64,000 bases of DNA from Neorhizobium galegae (GCF_017877055.1 NZ_JAGIPG010000005.1:62001-126000), one strand, 5' to 3'. Shown: positions 1 to 7,974, counted from the stretch's first letter. The notes: a model not told the origin generated them from the letters alone. Made by a program: numbers and translations.

Positions 1-371
1 TCCTCGCCCGCTTCTCGCGCAGCGCGATGATCGAGGTGATGGGCCAGCCCTATATCCGCACCGCTTCCGCCAAGGGCCTGAAATGGCGTGACGTGGTCTG
101 GAACCATGCGCTGCCGAACGCCGCCGTGCCGATCGTGACGATCGTCGGATTCATGGTCGGCTCGCTGATTGCCGGTGCCGTGGTGGTCGAATCGATCTTC
201 TCGTGGCCGGGCATCGGCCGCCTGCTGATCGTCTCGGTCAGCAACCGCGACCTTGCCGTCGTCCAGTGCATCCTGCTGATCATCGCCGCGGCGATGGTGG
301 TTTCGAACCTCGTCGTCGACCTGCTCTACGGTTGGCTCGACCCCCGCCTTCGCTCCAACGCGGCGCATTGA
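1..371 (+). CDS. ABC transporter permease, DppB/OppB family (5' end missing)
   Basis: Inner-membrane permease of a dipeptide/oligopeptide/nickel-type ABC importer. Only the C-terminal part is present: the open frame runs in from the left edge (frame of base 3). It reads through the EAA-loop region typical of the family (about MIEVMGQPYIRTASAKGL), then hydrophobic segments and a conserved tail resembling FSWPGIGRLL and DLLYGWLDPRLR. The internal ATG at 27 is not the real start. The stop at 369-371 lies 12 bases before the next permease gene, so the two are co-transcribed. The rest of the operon (binding protein, probably ATPases) lies outside the window, so the substrate cannot be inferred. 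Confidence 0.9.
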   Translation, partial: LARFSRSAMIEVMGQPYIRTASAKGLKWRDVVWNHALPNAAVPIVTIVGFMVGSLIAGAVVVESIFSWPGIGRLLIVSVSNRDLAVVQCILLIIAAAMVVSNLVVDLLYGWLDPRLRSNAAH

Positions 372-383
372 GGACAAAGAGAT

Positions 384-1265
384 ATGGCTACGATCAATCT
401 TTCGGAAACCTCGCGGACGCCGGGCTGGTATACGACTTCCATCACGCGTCTGCGGCGCAACGTGCCGTTCACCGTCGGGCTCGGCATTCTCTGGCTGGCC
501 GCGATGGTCGTGGTTGCGGTCTTCGCCGACCAGATCCGCCCCTACAATATCACGGCCATGGACCTGTCGAGCCGCCTTTCCCATCCAGGCGCCTTGAAAC
601 ACCTGCTCGGCACCGACGAACTCGGCCGCGACGTGCTTTCACGCCTGCTCCAGTCGGTCCGGGTATCGCTGATCATCGCCTTCGGCGCGACGATCCTGTC
701 GGCGGTGTTCGGCACGGCGCTCGGTTTCGCGGCGGCGCAGTTCCGGGGTGCGGTCGAACATCTCGTGCTGGTGCTTGCCGATTTCCAGGCGGCGCTGCCG
801 TTCCTGATCATGTCGCTCGCGGTGCTTGCCTTCTTCGGCTCGTCGATGGTGCTGCTCGTCTGCCTGATGGGTTTCTACGGCTGGGAGCGTTACGCCCGCA
901 TTGCCCGCGGCCTTGCGATCTCCGCCAGTTCGCAAGGGTATGCGGCCTCCGTCGTGCAGCTCGGGGCGACGCCGGCGCGGGTCTATTTCCATCATATCCT
1001 GCCGAACGTTGCCTCGACGCTGATCGTCTCGATGACACTGACCTTCCCGGAAATCATCCTGATGGAAAGCGGCCTTTCCTTCCTCGGTCTCGGCGTGCAG
1101 CCGCCTGAGACGAGCCTTGGCAACATGGTCGGTTTCGGCCGCGAATACCTGACGCGCGCGCCGTGGATCATGCTCGCTCCGTCGGTTGTGATCATGCTGA
1201 CGACCCTTTCGATCAGCCTTGTCGGCGACTGGCTGCGCGATAAGCTCGACCCCACCCTTTCGTAA
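384..1265 (+). CDS. ABC transporter permease, DppC/OppC family
   Basis: Second inner-membrane permease of the same importer, 293 residues, the usual DppC length. The N-terminus is cytoplasmic, followed by a first membrane segment (about residues 30-50, TVGLGILWLAAMVVVAVFA). A periplasmic loop carries the family motif HLLGTDELGRDVLSRLL (about residues 73-89), followed by five further hydrophobic segments. The C-terminus (SLVGDWLRDKLDP) is the standard ending of the family. The ATG at 384 follows AAAGAGAT, a modest ribosome-binding site, and matches the family start. It is the last gene of the operon; the next gene is 361 bases away. The transported substrate (peptide, opine, nickel or other) is unknown. 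Confidence 0.93.
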   Translation: MATINLSETSRTPGWYTTSITRLRRNVPFTVGLGILWLAAMVVVAVFADQIRPYNITAMDLSSRLSHPGALKHLLGTDELGRDVLSRLLQSVRVSLIIAFGATILSAVFGTALGFAAAQFRGAVEHLVLVLADFQAALPFLIMSLAVLAFFGSSMVLLVCLMGFYGWERYARIARGLAISASSQGYAASVVQLGATPARVYFHHILPNVASTLIVSMTLTFPEIILMESGLSFLGLGVQPPETSLGNMVGFGREYLTRAPWIMLAPSVVIMLTTLSISLVGDWLRDKLDPTLS

Positions 1266-1626
1266 TCTCCGGTGGTTCGCGGCAGCCACTTCCATCGATG
1301 CTGCCATTAGCGCTGTGGGCAGATTGCAACGGATGTCGAGGATCCCTGGCGAAACAGCCCCAAGCAGGCCGTTTCATAAACTCGCCACTTGAGTTTCTGC
1401 GATCATGCGGCTAAATCTCACGCCACCAGGACCGGGCCCCTCTGACAGTTCATGCTTGAGCTGTGATGTCGGACTGGATGAGTCCAACTTGGGTGCCTGG
1501 TGTTCGTGGAAATCATGTGACGGCAACGGCGGTGACCTACGGCAGGCGGAAATGCAGGTCGTGAGCGTCTCAGGTTCGTCTCGGTCCACACGCGGGCACT
1601 CCCGCCTTTGAGAGATTGGGTGCCAA
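1266..1626 (+). promoter_or_regulatory. Intergenic leader with several hairpins upstream of the YjbE-family gene
   Basis: 361 bases without a convincing gene. The half next to the TerC-type gene contains three compact perfect or near-perfect hairpins. 1445-1464 has an 8-bp stem with one G-U pair and loop TGCT. 1471-1485 has a 5-bp stem GGACT/AGTCC. 1592-1605 has a 5-bp stem GCGGG/CCCGC and ends 21 bases before the start codon. Genes of this family are often preceded by the manganese riboswitch yybP-ykoY, but its GGGGAGUA signature was not found. A structured leader is seen; its ligand and function are not known. Confidence 0.35.
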
Positions 1627-2283
1627 ATGATGGAAATTTTCAGCGCGGAGGCGTTGTCCGCGCTTCTGCAAGTTATCATGATCGACCTGGTACTGGCCGG
1701 CGACAATGCGATTGTCATCGGCCTTGCGGCTGCCGGCCTGCCGAAAGCGCAGCGATCCAAGGCCATTCTGGTGGGTATCCTCGCGGCGACTGTGCTGCGT
1801 ATCGGTTTTGCGCTCGCCACCACGCAGCTCCTGCAGATCGTCGGGCTATTGCTGGCCGGCGGCGTCCTGCTTCTCTGGGTCTGCTGGAAGATGTGGCGCG
1901 AGCTACGCACCCCCCATCATGATCATGAGAATGAAGCGAACGAAGCGCTTCAGAATGCCGATCTCGATGCCGACGGCACGGTTGCCGGCGGGGCTCCCCG
2001 CAAGACTTTTGCCCAGGCCGCCTGGCAGATCGTCATTGCCGACGTCTCCATGTCGCTCGACAACGTGCTCGCCGTTGCCGGTGCCGCCCACGAACATCCG
2101 ACCGTGCTGATTTTCGGCCTGGTCCTCTCGATCGCGCTGATGGGTATTGCGGCAAGCTTCATCGCCCGCCTGCTCAACAAGCATCGCTGGATTGCCTATG
2201 TCGGTCTCGCCGTCATCCTCTATGTCGCGCTCGAAATGATCTGGCGCGGCTATCATGAAGTTGCGCCCTATATCGGCGGATAA
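1627..2283 (+). CDS. TerC/YjbE-family integral membrane protein
   Basis: 218-residue polytopic membrane protein of the TerC family (Pfam PF03741), YjbE subgroup. The two family signatures are visible: an acidic motif in the first helix (DLVLAGDNAIVIGLA, about residues 20-34) and its repeat in the second half (DVSMSLDNVLAVAGA, about residues 139-153). The conserved aspartates lie inside membrane segments, as expected for metal-ion transport. A charged, His/Asp/Glu-rich loop (HHDHENEANEALQNADLDAD, about residues 98-117) separates the halves. Relatives export Mn(II) or confer tellurite or metal tolerance; the ion here is an inference. Single gene, flanked by the hairpin leader and a strong terminator. 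ATG at 1627 or 1630 could be the start. Confidence 0.9.
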   Translation: MMEIFSAEALSALLQVIMIDLVLAGDNAIVIGLAAAGLPKAQRSKAILVGILAATVLRIGFALATTQLLQIVGLLLAGGVLLLWVCWKMWRELRTPHHDHENEANEALQNADLDADGTVAGGAPRKTFAQAAWQIVIADVSMSLDNVLAVAGAAHEHPTVLIFGLVLSIALMGIAASFIARLLNKHRWIAYVGLAVILYVALEMIWRGYHEVAPYIGG

Positions 2284-2290
2284 CGTCTTG

Positions 2291-2321
2291 CGGCGCGGCG
2301 GTTCTGCCGCCGCGCCGTTTT
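2291..2321 (+). terminator. Rho-independent terminator
   Basis: Perfect 11-bp GC-rich stem (2291-2301 with 2307-2317), 5-base loop TTCTG, followed by TTTT. It lies 8 bases after the stop of the YjbE-family gene. Confidence 0.93.
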
Positions 2322-2563
2322 CTTCGGGCCTTTAAAGTCCCGTCTCAGCTCGCCAATCGCCGAGCCGCTTTTCCCTGATCTCAACCAAAACTTATGCCGC
2401 GTCAGCAGAACCTATTCGTCAGGCTGCCGATCTGCTTTTATGTCTTCATGCCAAGCTGCGGCGCCCATGCGCCGGCCGTGTTGGAGTGGAGGACGCGGGC
2501 TCGATTTTGGAGGAGAATGCGCCTGTCCGCCGGGCGCAGCAGATCGACCATCTAGGAAAAGCC

Positions 2564-3520
2564 ATGACCGAACCCTGTTATGATGTCGCCCATCTCGGCC
2601 ACGTCGAGCTCTATTCAGATCGTTTCGACGAGTCACTCGACTTCTTCACGCGCGTCTACGGGCTGACCGAAAGCGGCCGTGAGGGCGACAGCGTCTATCT
2701 GCGCGCCTATGACGACTACGAATTCCACACGCTGAAGCTCACCAGGCATCACACCACCGGTGTCGGTCATATCGCCTATCGCACGTCGTCTGCGGAAGCG
2801 CTGGAACGCCGCGTAAAGGTAATCGAGGAAAAGGGCTGGGGCGTTGGCTGGAGCGAAGGTGACCTCGGCCATGGCCGCGCCTACCAGTTCAAGAGCCCCG
2901 ACGGTCACCTGTTCGAACTCTACTGGGACACCAGGGAATATGTGGCGCCGCCGGAGGAAAAACCGGCGCTGAAGAACATCGCCCAGCGTTATCATGGCCG
3001 CGGCGCATGCCCGCGTCGCCTCGACCACGTCAATCTGCTTGCCGCCGATGTCAGCCTGATCCGCGAGTTCATGACCACGGCGCTCGGCAGCCGGGTTACC
3101 GAGATGATCCAGCTCGACAACGGCCGCCTCGGCGGCTGCTGGTTCACCATCAACAACAAGACCTATGATCTCGCCTGCTCCGAGGATCATACCGGTTCGC
3201 ATGGCCGCTTCCACCATGTCACCTATGCCTGCGACCAGCGCGAAGACATCCTGCGCGCCGCCGACATCTTCCTGGAAAACGGCGTGCACATCGAATCCGG
3301 GCCGCACAAGCATGCGATCCAGGGCACGTTCTTTCTCTATGTCTGGGAGCCGGCCGGCAATCGCGTCGAGCTCGCCAATGCAGGCGCGCGCCTGATCCTT
3401 CGTCCCGACTGGAAGCCGGTCGTCTGGACCGAGGCCGACCGCAAGAAGGGCCAGGCCTGGGGCATGAAGACGATCGAAACCTTCCATACGCACGGCACGC
3501 CGCCGGTGGCACACAAGTAA
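2564..3520 (+). CDS. Extradiol ring-cleavage dioxygenase, VOC/type I family (catechol 2,3-dioxygenase-like)
   Basis: 318-residue two-domain vicinal-oxygen-chelate protein, close in size to XylE (307). The N-terminal domain spans about residues 10-130, and the C-terminal catalytic domain about 150-290. Predicted Fe(II) ligands are in register with XylE His153/His214/Glu265: His155 (RRLDHVNLL), His217/218 (FHHVTY) and Glu269 (NRVELAN). It should insert both atoms of O2 next to an ortho-diol. It is the first gene of a tight operon with galB, galC and galD. Because these enzymes handle 4-oxalomesaconate, gallate or a related carboxylated diol is the likely substrate (inference). Start ATG 2564 was chosen over the upstream ATG 2486 because similarity begins there and AGGAAAA precedes it. 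Confidence 0.88.
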   Translation: MTEPCYDVAHLGHVELYSDRFDESLDFFTRVYGLTESGREGDSVYLRAYDDYEFHTLKLTRHHTTGVGHIAYRTSSAEALERRVKVIEEKGWGVGWSEGDLGHGRAYQFKSPDGHLFELYWDTREYVAPPEEKPALKNIAQRYHGRGACPRRLDHVNLLAADVSLIREFMTTALGSRVTEMIQLDNGRLGGCWFTINNKTYDLACSEDHTGSHGRFHHVTYACDQREDILRAADIFLENGVHIESGPHKHAIQGTFFLYVWEPAGNRVELANAGARLILRPDWKPVVWTEADRKKGQAWGMKTIETFHTHGTPPVAHK

Positions 3521-3535
3521 GTCAAGAGGCATCCC

Positions 3536-4264
3536 ATGGCAAAGACAGCATTGGTCATCAGCGCCCATTCGGCGGATTTCGTCTGGCGTTGCGGCGGCGC
3601 GATCGCGCTTCATGAGGAAAAGGGTTACGACGTCACCGTCATCTGCCTGTCCTATGGCGAGCGCGGCGAAAGTGCCAAGCTCTGGAAGAACCCGGGTATG
3701 ACGCTCGAAAAGGTGAAGACGGAGCGCCGCAGGGAAGCAGAAAACGCCGCAAAGGCACTCGATGTCACCGACATCCAGTTCTTCGATCTTGGCGACTATC
3801 CGCTGGTCGTCGACCAGGACGCCAAGTTCAAGCTGGTCGATGTGATCCGCAAGGTGCAGCCAGAATTCATGCTCTCCCACTCTAAGTGGGACCCCTACAA
3901 TACCGACCATATGTATGCGACGCAGGTGGCGATCGAGGCACGGATGATCGCCCAGGCCTGGGGCCACAATCCGGGTGAGAAGATTCTTGGGGCGCCGCAG
4001 CTCTACCTGTTCGAGCCGCACCAGACCGAACAGATGGAATGGAAGCCGGACGTCTTCCTCGACATCTCGCCCGTCTGGGACAAGAAGTGGGCGGCCATCC
4101 AGTGCATGGAAGGCCAGGAACACCTCTGGGACTTCTACAAGAACGTCGCCGAGAACCGCGGCAACCATTTCATGCGCAATTCCGGCGGCCAGGCCAGCGG
4201 CCGCAAGTCCACCCATGCGGAAGGCTTCCAGTCGGTCTTCCCGCGCACTGTCGATGAACTCTAA
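3536..4264 (+). CDS. galB: 4-oxalomesaconate hydratase, GalB-like (PIG-L/LmbE fold)
   Basis: 242-residue PIG-L/LmbE-type metalloprotein. The N-terminus reads VISAHSADFVWRCGGAIALH, where the usual LmbE zinc motif AHPDD is replaced by AHSAD, as in Pseudomonas putida GalB. A downstream SHSKWDPYNTDHMYA supplies further metal-ligand histidines, and the CMEGQEHLWDFY segment also matches GalB as I recall it. GalB hydrates the enol form of 4-oxalomesaconate to 4-carboxy-4-hydroxy-2-oxoadipate in gallate/protocatechuate 4,5-cleavage pathways. It starts 15 bases after the dioxygenase stop and is followed directly by the aldolase gene. The other possibility is a sugar or mycothiol-type deacetylase, which the gene context makes unlikely. 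Confidence 0.87.
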   Translation: MAKTALVISAHSADFVWRCGGAIALHEEKGYDVTVICLSYGERGESAKLWKNPGMTLEKVKTERRREAENAAKALDVTDIQFFDLGDYPLVVDQDAKFKLVDVIRKVQPEFMLSHSKWDPYNTDHMYATQVAIEARMIAQAWGHNPGEKILGAPQLYLFEPHQTEQMEWKPDVFLDISPVWDKKWAAIQCMEGQEHLWDFYKNVAENRGNHFMRNSGGQASGRKSTHAEGFQSVFPRTVDEL

Positions 4265-4279
4265 GGGGGATGAGCTTTG

Positions 4280-4951
4280 ATGTCGGTCGTCGTCCAGAAC
4301 ATCGAACGCGCGGATCAGTCGGTCATCGACCGGCTGGCTGCCTGCGGCGTTGCAACCGTCCATGAAGCACAGGGTCGCAGGGGCCTGCTTGCCAGCTACA
4401 TGCGACCGATCTATCCGGGCGCGCGCCTTGCAGCGAGTGCCGTCACCATTTCGGCCCCTCCGGGCGACAACTGGATGCTGCACGTGGCGATCGAGCAGCT
4501 GAAAGCCGGCGACATCCTGCTGCTCGCTCCGACCAGCCCCTGCGAGGACGGCTATTTCGGTGACCTGCTTGCCACCTCCGCCCAGGCGCGTGGCTGCAAG
4601 GGCCTGATCATCGATGCCGGCGTGCGTGACGTGGTCGATCTTACCGCGATGAAATTCCCGGTCTGGTCGAAGGCGGTCTTTGCCCAGGGCACCGTCAAGG
4701 AGACGCTCGGTTCGGTCAACATCCCGGTCGTCTGTGCCGGCGCCTATGTTCGCCCCGGCGACGTGATCGTTGCCGATGACGACGGTGTCTGCGTGGTTGC
4801 CCGCGAGGAAGCCGAAGCGGTTGCCAAGAAGGCGGAGGCCAGGGTCGCTGCCGAAGAGGACAAGCGCAAGCGGCTCGCCGCCGGTGAACTCGGCCTCGAT
4901 ATCTACGACATGCGCGGCAAGCTCGCCGAAAAAGGCCTGAGGTATATCTAA
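4280..4951 (+). CDS. galC: 4-carboxy-4-hydroxy-2-oxoadipate aldolase/oxaloacetate decarboxylase (RraA fold)
   Basis: 223-residue protein of the RraA/HMG-aldolase superfamily (GalC, LigK, ProA). It cleaves 4-carboxy-4-hydroxy-2-oxoadipate to pyruvate and oxaloacetate, and family members also decarboxylate oxaloacetate. Seen in the sequence: the Mg-site loop region DLLATSAQARGCKGLIIDAGVRD (about residues 94-116), the following VWSKAVFAQGT, and PGDVIVADDDGVCVVA (about residues 156-171), all typical of the family. The C-terminal LGLDIYDMRGKLAEKGLRY is characteristic of the aldolases rather than of RraA itself. ATG 4280 is preferred to the adjacent TTG 4277, with AAGGGGG upstream. Its stop is followed by a palindrome that precedes galD. 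Confidence 0.87.
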   Translation: MSVVVQNIERADQSVIDRLAACGVATVHEAQGRRGLLASYMRPIYPGARLAASAVTISAPPGDNWMLHVAIEQLKAGDILLLAPTSPCEDGYFGDLLATSAQARGCKGLIIDAGVRDVVDLTAMKFPVWSKAVFAQGTVKETLGSVNIPVVCAGAYVRPGDVIVADDDGVCVVAREEAEAVAKKAEARVAAEEDKRKRLAAGELGLDIYDMRGKLAEKGLRYI

Positions 4952-4971
4952 AGCGGTGGAGGCCGCTTTCC

Positions 4972-4992
4972 CTTCTCCCCACAGGGGAGAAG
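4972..4992 (+). repeat. Short perfect palindrome between galC and galD
   Basis: 9-bp perfect inverted repeat CTTCTCCCC/GGGGAGAAG with a 3-base loop ACA. It ends just before the AAGGGAG ribosome-binding site of galD (ATG 5006). It resembles the short REP-like intergenic palindromes common in Rhizobiales. It is not followed by a T-run, so it is not an ordinary terminator. Confidence 0.7.
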
Positions 4993-5005
4993 AAGGGAGA
5001 TTGAG

Positions 5006-6061
5006 ATGACTGACACTGAAACCGGCGTGCGCTGCATGTGGATGCGTGGCGGAACATCCAAGGGCGGATATTTTCTCGCCTCCGACCTGCCGGCCGATCG
5101 CGACAACTTCCTGCTGCGGGCGATGGGCTCGCCCGATGCCCGCCAGATCGACGGCATGGGCGGCGCCCATCCGCTGACCTCGAAAGTGGCCGTGGTTCAA
5201 AAATCCGAGCGGGAAGGCGTCGATGTAGACTATCTCTTCCTGCAGGTCTTCGTCGACCAGCCGATCGTCACCGATGCGCAGAACTGCGGCAATATCCTTG
5301 CCGGTATCGGGCCTTTCGCAATCGAGCGCGGGCTGGTGCCGGTCAAGGGCGACAGGACCGAAGTCTCGATCTTCATGGAAAACACCGGGCAGATCGCCAT
5401 CGCGACGATCGAAACGCCCGGCGGCCGGGTGACTTACAAGGGCGAGGCCCGGATCGACGGCGTGCCGGGCACGTCCGCGCCGGTGCCGATCGTGTTCGCC
5501 GATACGGCCGGTTCCTCCTGCGGCGCGCTGCTGCCGACCGGAAATGCGGTCGACGTGATCGAAGGCGTCGCCTGCACGCTGATCGACAACGGCATGCCCT
5601 GCGTCGTCATGCGCGGCGATGTGCTCGGCATTACCGGCACCGAGAGCCCCAAGGATCTCGAGGCGAACCAGGAACTGCGCGCCAGGCTGGAGGCGATCAG
5701 GCTGAAGGCCGGGCCTATGATGAACCTCGGCGACGTTACCAAAAAATCCGTTCCGAAGATGACCATGGTTTCGGCGCCGACGGCGGGCGGAGCGATCTCG
5801 ACCCGGACCTTCATCCCGCATACGTGCCATGACGCGATCGGCGTGCTCGGCGCGGTCAGCGTTGCGACCGCCTGCCTTCTGCCGGAAGGCCCGGCTTCGG
5901 AACTGGCCGTCATTCCAGACGGCGACGAGAAGCTGCTGTCGGTCGAGCATCCGACCGGCGAGATGAGCGTCATCGCCACCATGAAAGATGGCGAGGTCTA
6001 TCGTGCGGCCGTGCTGCGCACGGCGCGCAAGCTTTTCGACGGCGTGGTTTTCGGCGACTGA
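5006..6061 (+). CDS. galD: 4-oxalomesaconate tautomerase, GalD-like (PrpF family)
   Basis: 351-residue member of the PrpF/DUF453 family, which has a duplicated diaminopimelate-epimerase-like fold. The N-terminus MWMRGGTSKGGYFLASDLPA and the segment GSPDARQIDGMGGAHPLTSK (about residues 35-60) match GalD and related PrpF proteins. The Cys of NCGN (about residue 95) and the Cys of SCGALLPTG (about residue 172) are candidate acid-base residues. GalD converts the keto form of 4-oxalomesaconate, the direct product of gallate ring opening, to the enol form used by GalB. Its presence points to gallate-type chemistry rather than LigI-dependent protocatechuate 4,5-cleavage. The start is supported by AAGGGAG. 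Confidence 0.86.
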   Translation: MTDTETGVRCMWMRGGTSKGGYFLASDLPADRDNFLLRAMGSPDARQIDGMGGAHPLTSKVAVVQKSEREGVDVDYLFLQVFVDQPIVTDAQNCGNILAGIGPFAIERGLVPVKGDRTEVSIFMENTGQIAIATIETPGGRVTYKGEARIDGVPGTSAPVPIVFADTAGSSCGALLPTGNAVDVIEGVACTLIDNGMPCVVMRGDVLGITGTESPKDLEANQELRARLEAIRLKAGPMMNLGDVTKKSVPKMTMVSAPTAGGAISTRTFIPHTCHDAIGVLGAVSVATACLLPEGPASELAVIPDGDEKLLSVEHPTGEMSVIATMKDGEVYRAAVLRTARKLFDGVVFGD

Positions 6062-6076
6062 GAGCGGGATACGGGC

Positions 6077-6949
6077 ATGAGGATCGCATTTCTGGGTTTT
6101 GGCGAAGCGGCACGCGCCTTTCACGACAGCCTGGCGCCGAAACTGCAGGATGGCGAGTTCTGTGCCTATGACCTGCTGCTCGACAATGCCGACAGGGCGG
6201 GCGAGATGCAGGCGGCGATGACAGGCCGCGACGTCCGGCCGAAAGCTTCGCCTGCGGGTCTTGCCGATGCCGAGTGGATCTTCAGCGCGGTCACGGCCGA
6301 CCAGAGCCTCAAGGCGGCCCAGTCCATCGCGCCGTATCTCGGTCAGGGCGCGCTGCTGATCGACATCAATTCCGTCTCCCCTGGCCGCAAACGCGAGACT
6401 GCCGCGCTGATCAACGAGACCGGCGCCGACTATCTCGACATGGCCGTCATGGCCCCCGTCCATCCGAAGGGCCATGCGACGCCGGTCCTGCTCGCCGGCA
6501 AAAACGCCGTCGAGCTTCTGGAGCGCTTTCAAAGCCTGGGCTTCAGCGCCGAAGTTGCGGGTGAGGCGGTCGGTGCGGCGACGGCCATCAAGATGGTGCG
6601 CTCCGTGTTCGTCAAAGGCCTGGAAGCGATTACCGTCGAGGCGCTGCTGGCGGCAGAGGCGTCGGGCTGTTTCGAGGAAATCCTGGCTTCGCTTTCCGGC
6701 AGCTTTCCGGGCCTCGACTGGTCGAAATTCCCTGACTACCAGTTCGAACGTACAACCCGCCACGGCCGCCGCAGGGCTGCCGAGATGCGGGAAAGCGGTG
6801 TCACGCTCGATGCGCTGGGGCTGAACGGTGGCCTCGCCCGCGAGATCGCCGCGGTCCAAGACGAGATGGCGGCAAGCGGCGTGAAGCCGGCCGACGATCT
6901 CAGGGATACGGTCGCGCGGGTTCTTTCGGCTCGGCGCGAAGGCAAATAA
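6077..6949 (+). CDS. NAD(P)-dependent oxidoreductase, 6PGDH-like N-domain with DUF1932 C-domain
   Basis: 290 residues. The N-terminal Rossmann domain begins MRIAFLGFGEAARAFHDSL, a GxGxxA-type dinucleotide motif at about residues 7-12. The central segment LIDINSVSPGRKRE resembles the D-I-N-S/D-x-x-S-P motif of beta-hydroxyacid dehydrogenases, with IKMVRSVFVKGLEA near residue 173 supplying the conserved lysine region. The C-terminal part fits DUF1932 (PF09130). It starts 15 bases after galD, so it is in the same operon. Its substrate is not known; it could oxidise or reduce a side-branch hydroxy or oxo acid of the aromatic route. It is not LigC, which belongs to the Gfo/Idh family. The start ATG follows GAGAGCGGG at long spacing. 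Confidence 0.78.
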   Translation: MRIAFLGFGEAARAFHDSLAPKLQDGEFCAYDLLLDNADRAGEMQAAMTGRDVRPKASPAGLADAEWIFSAVTADQSLKAAQSIAPYLGQGALLIDINSVSPGRKRETAALINETGADYLDMAVMAPVHPKGHATPVLLAGKNAVELLERFQSLGFSAEVAGEAVGAATAIKMVRSVFVKGLEAITVEALLAAEASGCFEEILASLSGSFPGLDWSKFPDYQFERTTRHGRRRAAEMRESGVTLDALGLNGGLAREIAAVQDEMAASGVKPADDLRDTVARVLSARREGK

Positions 6950-6972
6950 GGCCGTCTCTTCAGGGCCTTCCT

Positions 6973-6980
6973 TGTATACG
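6973..6980. promoter_or_regulatory. Candidate GntR operator, site 1
   Basis: TGTATACG, one mismatch from the perfect palindrome TGTATACA found at 7033 and 7975. It lies between the gal operon and the GntR gene, 60 bases from site 2. GntR/FCD regulators commonly bind short AT-centred palindromes of this kind. Confidence 0.45.
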
Positions 6981-7032
6981 CGCCGTTCGTTTCCGCCCGA
7001 AATACCCGCTGTCATCCACAGCCTGAAACCCC

Positions 7033-7040
7033 TGTATACA
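7033..7040. promoter_or_regulatory. Candidate GntR operator, site 2
   Basis: Perfect 8-bp palindrome TGTATACA about 87 bases upstream of the GntR start codon, placed for autoregulation. The identical octamer occurs upstream of the ligM-like gene. Confidence 0.55.
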
Positions 7041-7126
7041 TGAGGCTTGGCCAATCCATCAGATATGGCTAAGATTTGTGATCGACAGGCGGAAGTTGTG
7101 CGCCTTGTCCGGGCAAAGGTGCGGAT

Positions 7127-7861
7127 TTGGAAGAGACCTCGAGAACGACCCACACGATGCGCGCGCTGATGGAGTTGCGCAAGAAGATCCTGAGCGGCGA
7201 TTATCCCGGCGGCACCCGGCTTTTCGAGGTGTCGCTGGCCGAAACGCTGCAGATTTCCCGAACGCCGGTGCGAGAGGTGATGTCGCGCCTTGCGGAAGAG
7301 GGGTTGCTGGACCGGCTGGCGAATGGCGGTTTCGTGGTCCGCAGCTTCACCTATGCGGATGCCGTCGACGCGATCGAGCTGCGCGGCGTGCTGGAAGGGA
7401 CCGCGGCGCGGCTTGCGGCGGAACGCGGCGTCTCGCAGGCGGGGCTGGATCAGCTTCGGGAAATCCAGGCCAGGCTCGACGATTGTTTCGGCGAAGCTGC
7501 GGACGATGTGGATCTGGAAGCTTATTCGGAGGCGAACGCAAGGTTTCATGTGGTGCTGGTCGAGCTTTCCGGCAGCACCGTTATCCAGCGCGAGGTTGAG
7601 CGGGCGACACGGCTGCCGTTCGCCTCACCATCGGCCTTCCTGTCAGGTCGGGCTCACGTGGCGGCCTTCCGCCAGTCGCTGCATATCGCGCAGGAACAGC
7701 ATCGCACATTGGTGTCGGCGATTGCCGGGCGCGAGGGCGCGAGGGCCGAATTCATCGCCCGCGAGCATGCCCGCATCGCCCGCAAGAACCTCGAATACGC
7801 CGTATTCGAGGACCCCGAGCTGATGCTGACCGTTCCGGGCCTGGTGCTCCTCAACTCCTGA
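7127..7861 (+). CDS. GntR-family transcriptional regulator (FadR/FCD subfamily)
   Basis: 244-residue DNA-binding regulator. The N-terminal winged helix-turn-helix (about residues 10-75) has the GntR pattern LRKKILSGDYPGGTRLFEVS then LQISRTPVREVMSRLAEEGL. The C-terminal all-helical FCD ligand-binding domain (about residues 85-220) includes EANARFHVVLVELSGS and the His-containing QEQHRTLVSAIAGREGARAE, positions that often bind a metal and a carboxylate ligand. The start is a TTG at 7127 preceded by AAAGG seven bases upstream; no in-frame ATG would preserve the whole HTH. It lies between the gal operon and the O-demethylase operon, all on one strand. The TGTATAC(A/G) palindromes suggest that it represses itself and ligM. 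Confidence 0.9.
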   Translation: MEETSRTTHTMRALMELRKKILSGDYPGGTRLFEVSLAETLQISRTPVREVMSRLAEEGLLDRLANGGFVVRSFTYADAVDAIELRGVLEGTAARLAAERGVSQAGLDQLREIQARLDDCFGEAADDVDLEAYSEANARFHVVLVELSGSTVIQREVERATRLPFASPSAFLSGRAHVAAFRQSLHIAQEQHRTLVSAIAGREGARAEFIAREHARIARKNLEYAVFEDPELMLTVPGLVLLNS

Positions 7862-7870
7862 GACCCGACT

Positions 7871-7887
7871 GCCTGCCGCAGGTTTTT
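7871..7887 (+). terminator. Weak candidate terminator after the GntR gene
   Basis: A short stem (GCCTG/CAGGT, five pairs including one G-U) with loop CCG is followed by a run of Ts. The stem is short, so termination may be partial. Confidence 0.35.
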
Positions 7888-7974
7888 GATGGTCGGAAGC
7901 CTTCGGTTTACTATCCGGAGGTGATCATCAGCCTGCCGAATATTTCCCCTTGAATTTGTCTCGCGATGCCGTCA

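Noticed and set aside
1380..1626. yybP-ykoY manganese riboswitch
   Set aside because: The conserved GGGGAGUA and the closing GACCU-type strand could not be placed in a consistent fold, so only a structured leader is reported.
2633..7549. 1638-codon open frame on the minus strand opposite the gal operon
   Set aside because: It lies antisense to five well-supported genes, is rich in Arg, His, Gly and Asp without any domain, and arises from the high third-position GC of the real genes. The same holds for the 1522-codon frame at 49131-53699 and the 1207-codon frame at 28206-31829.
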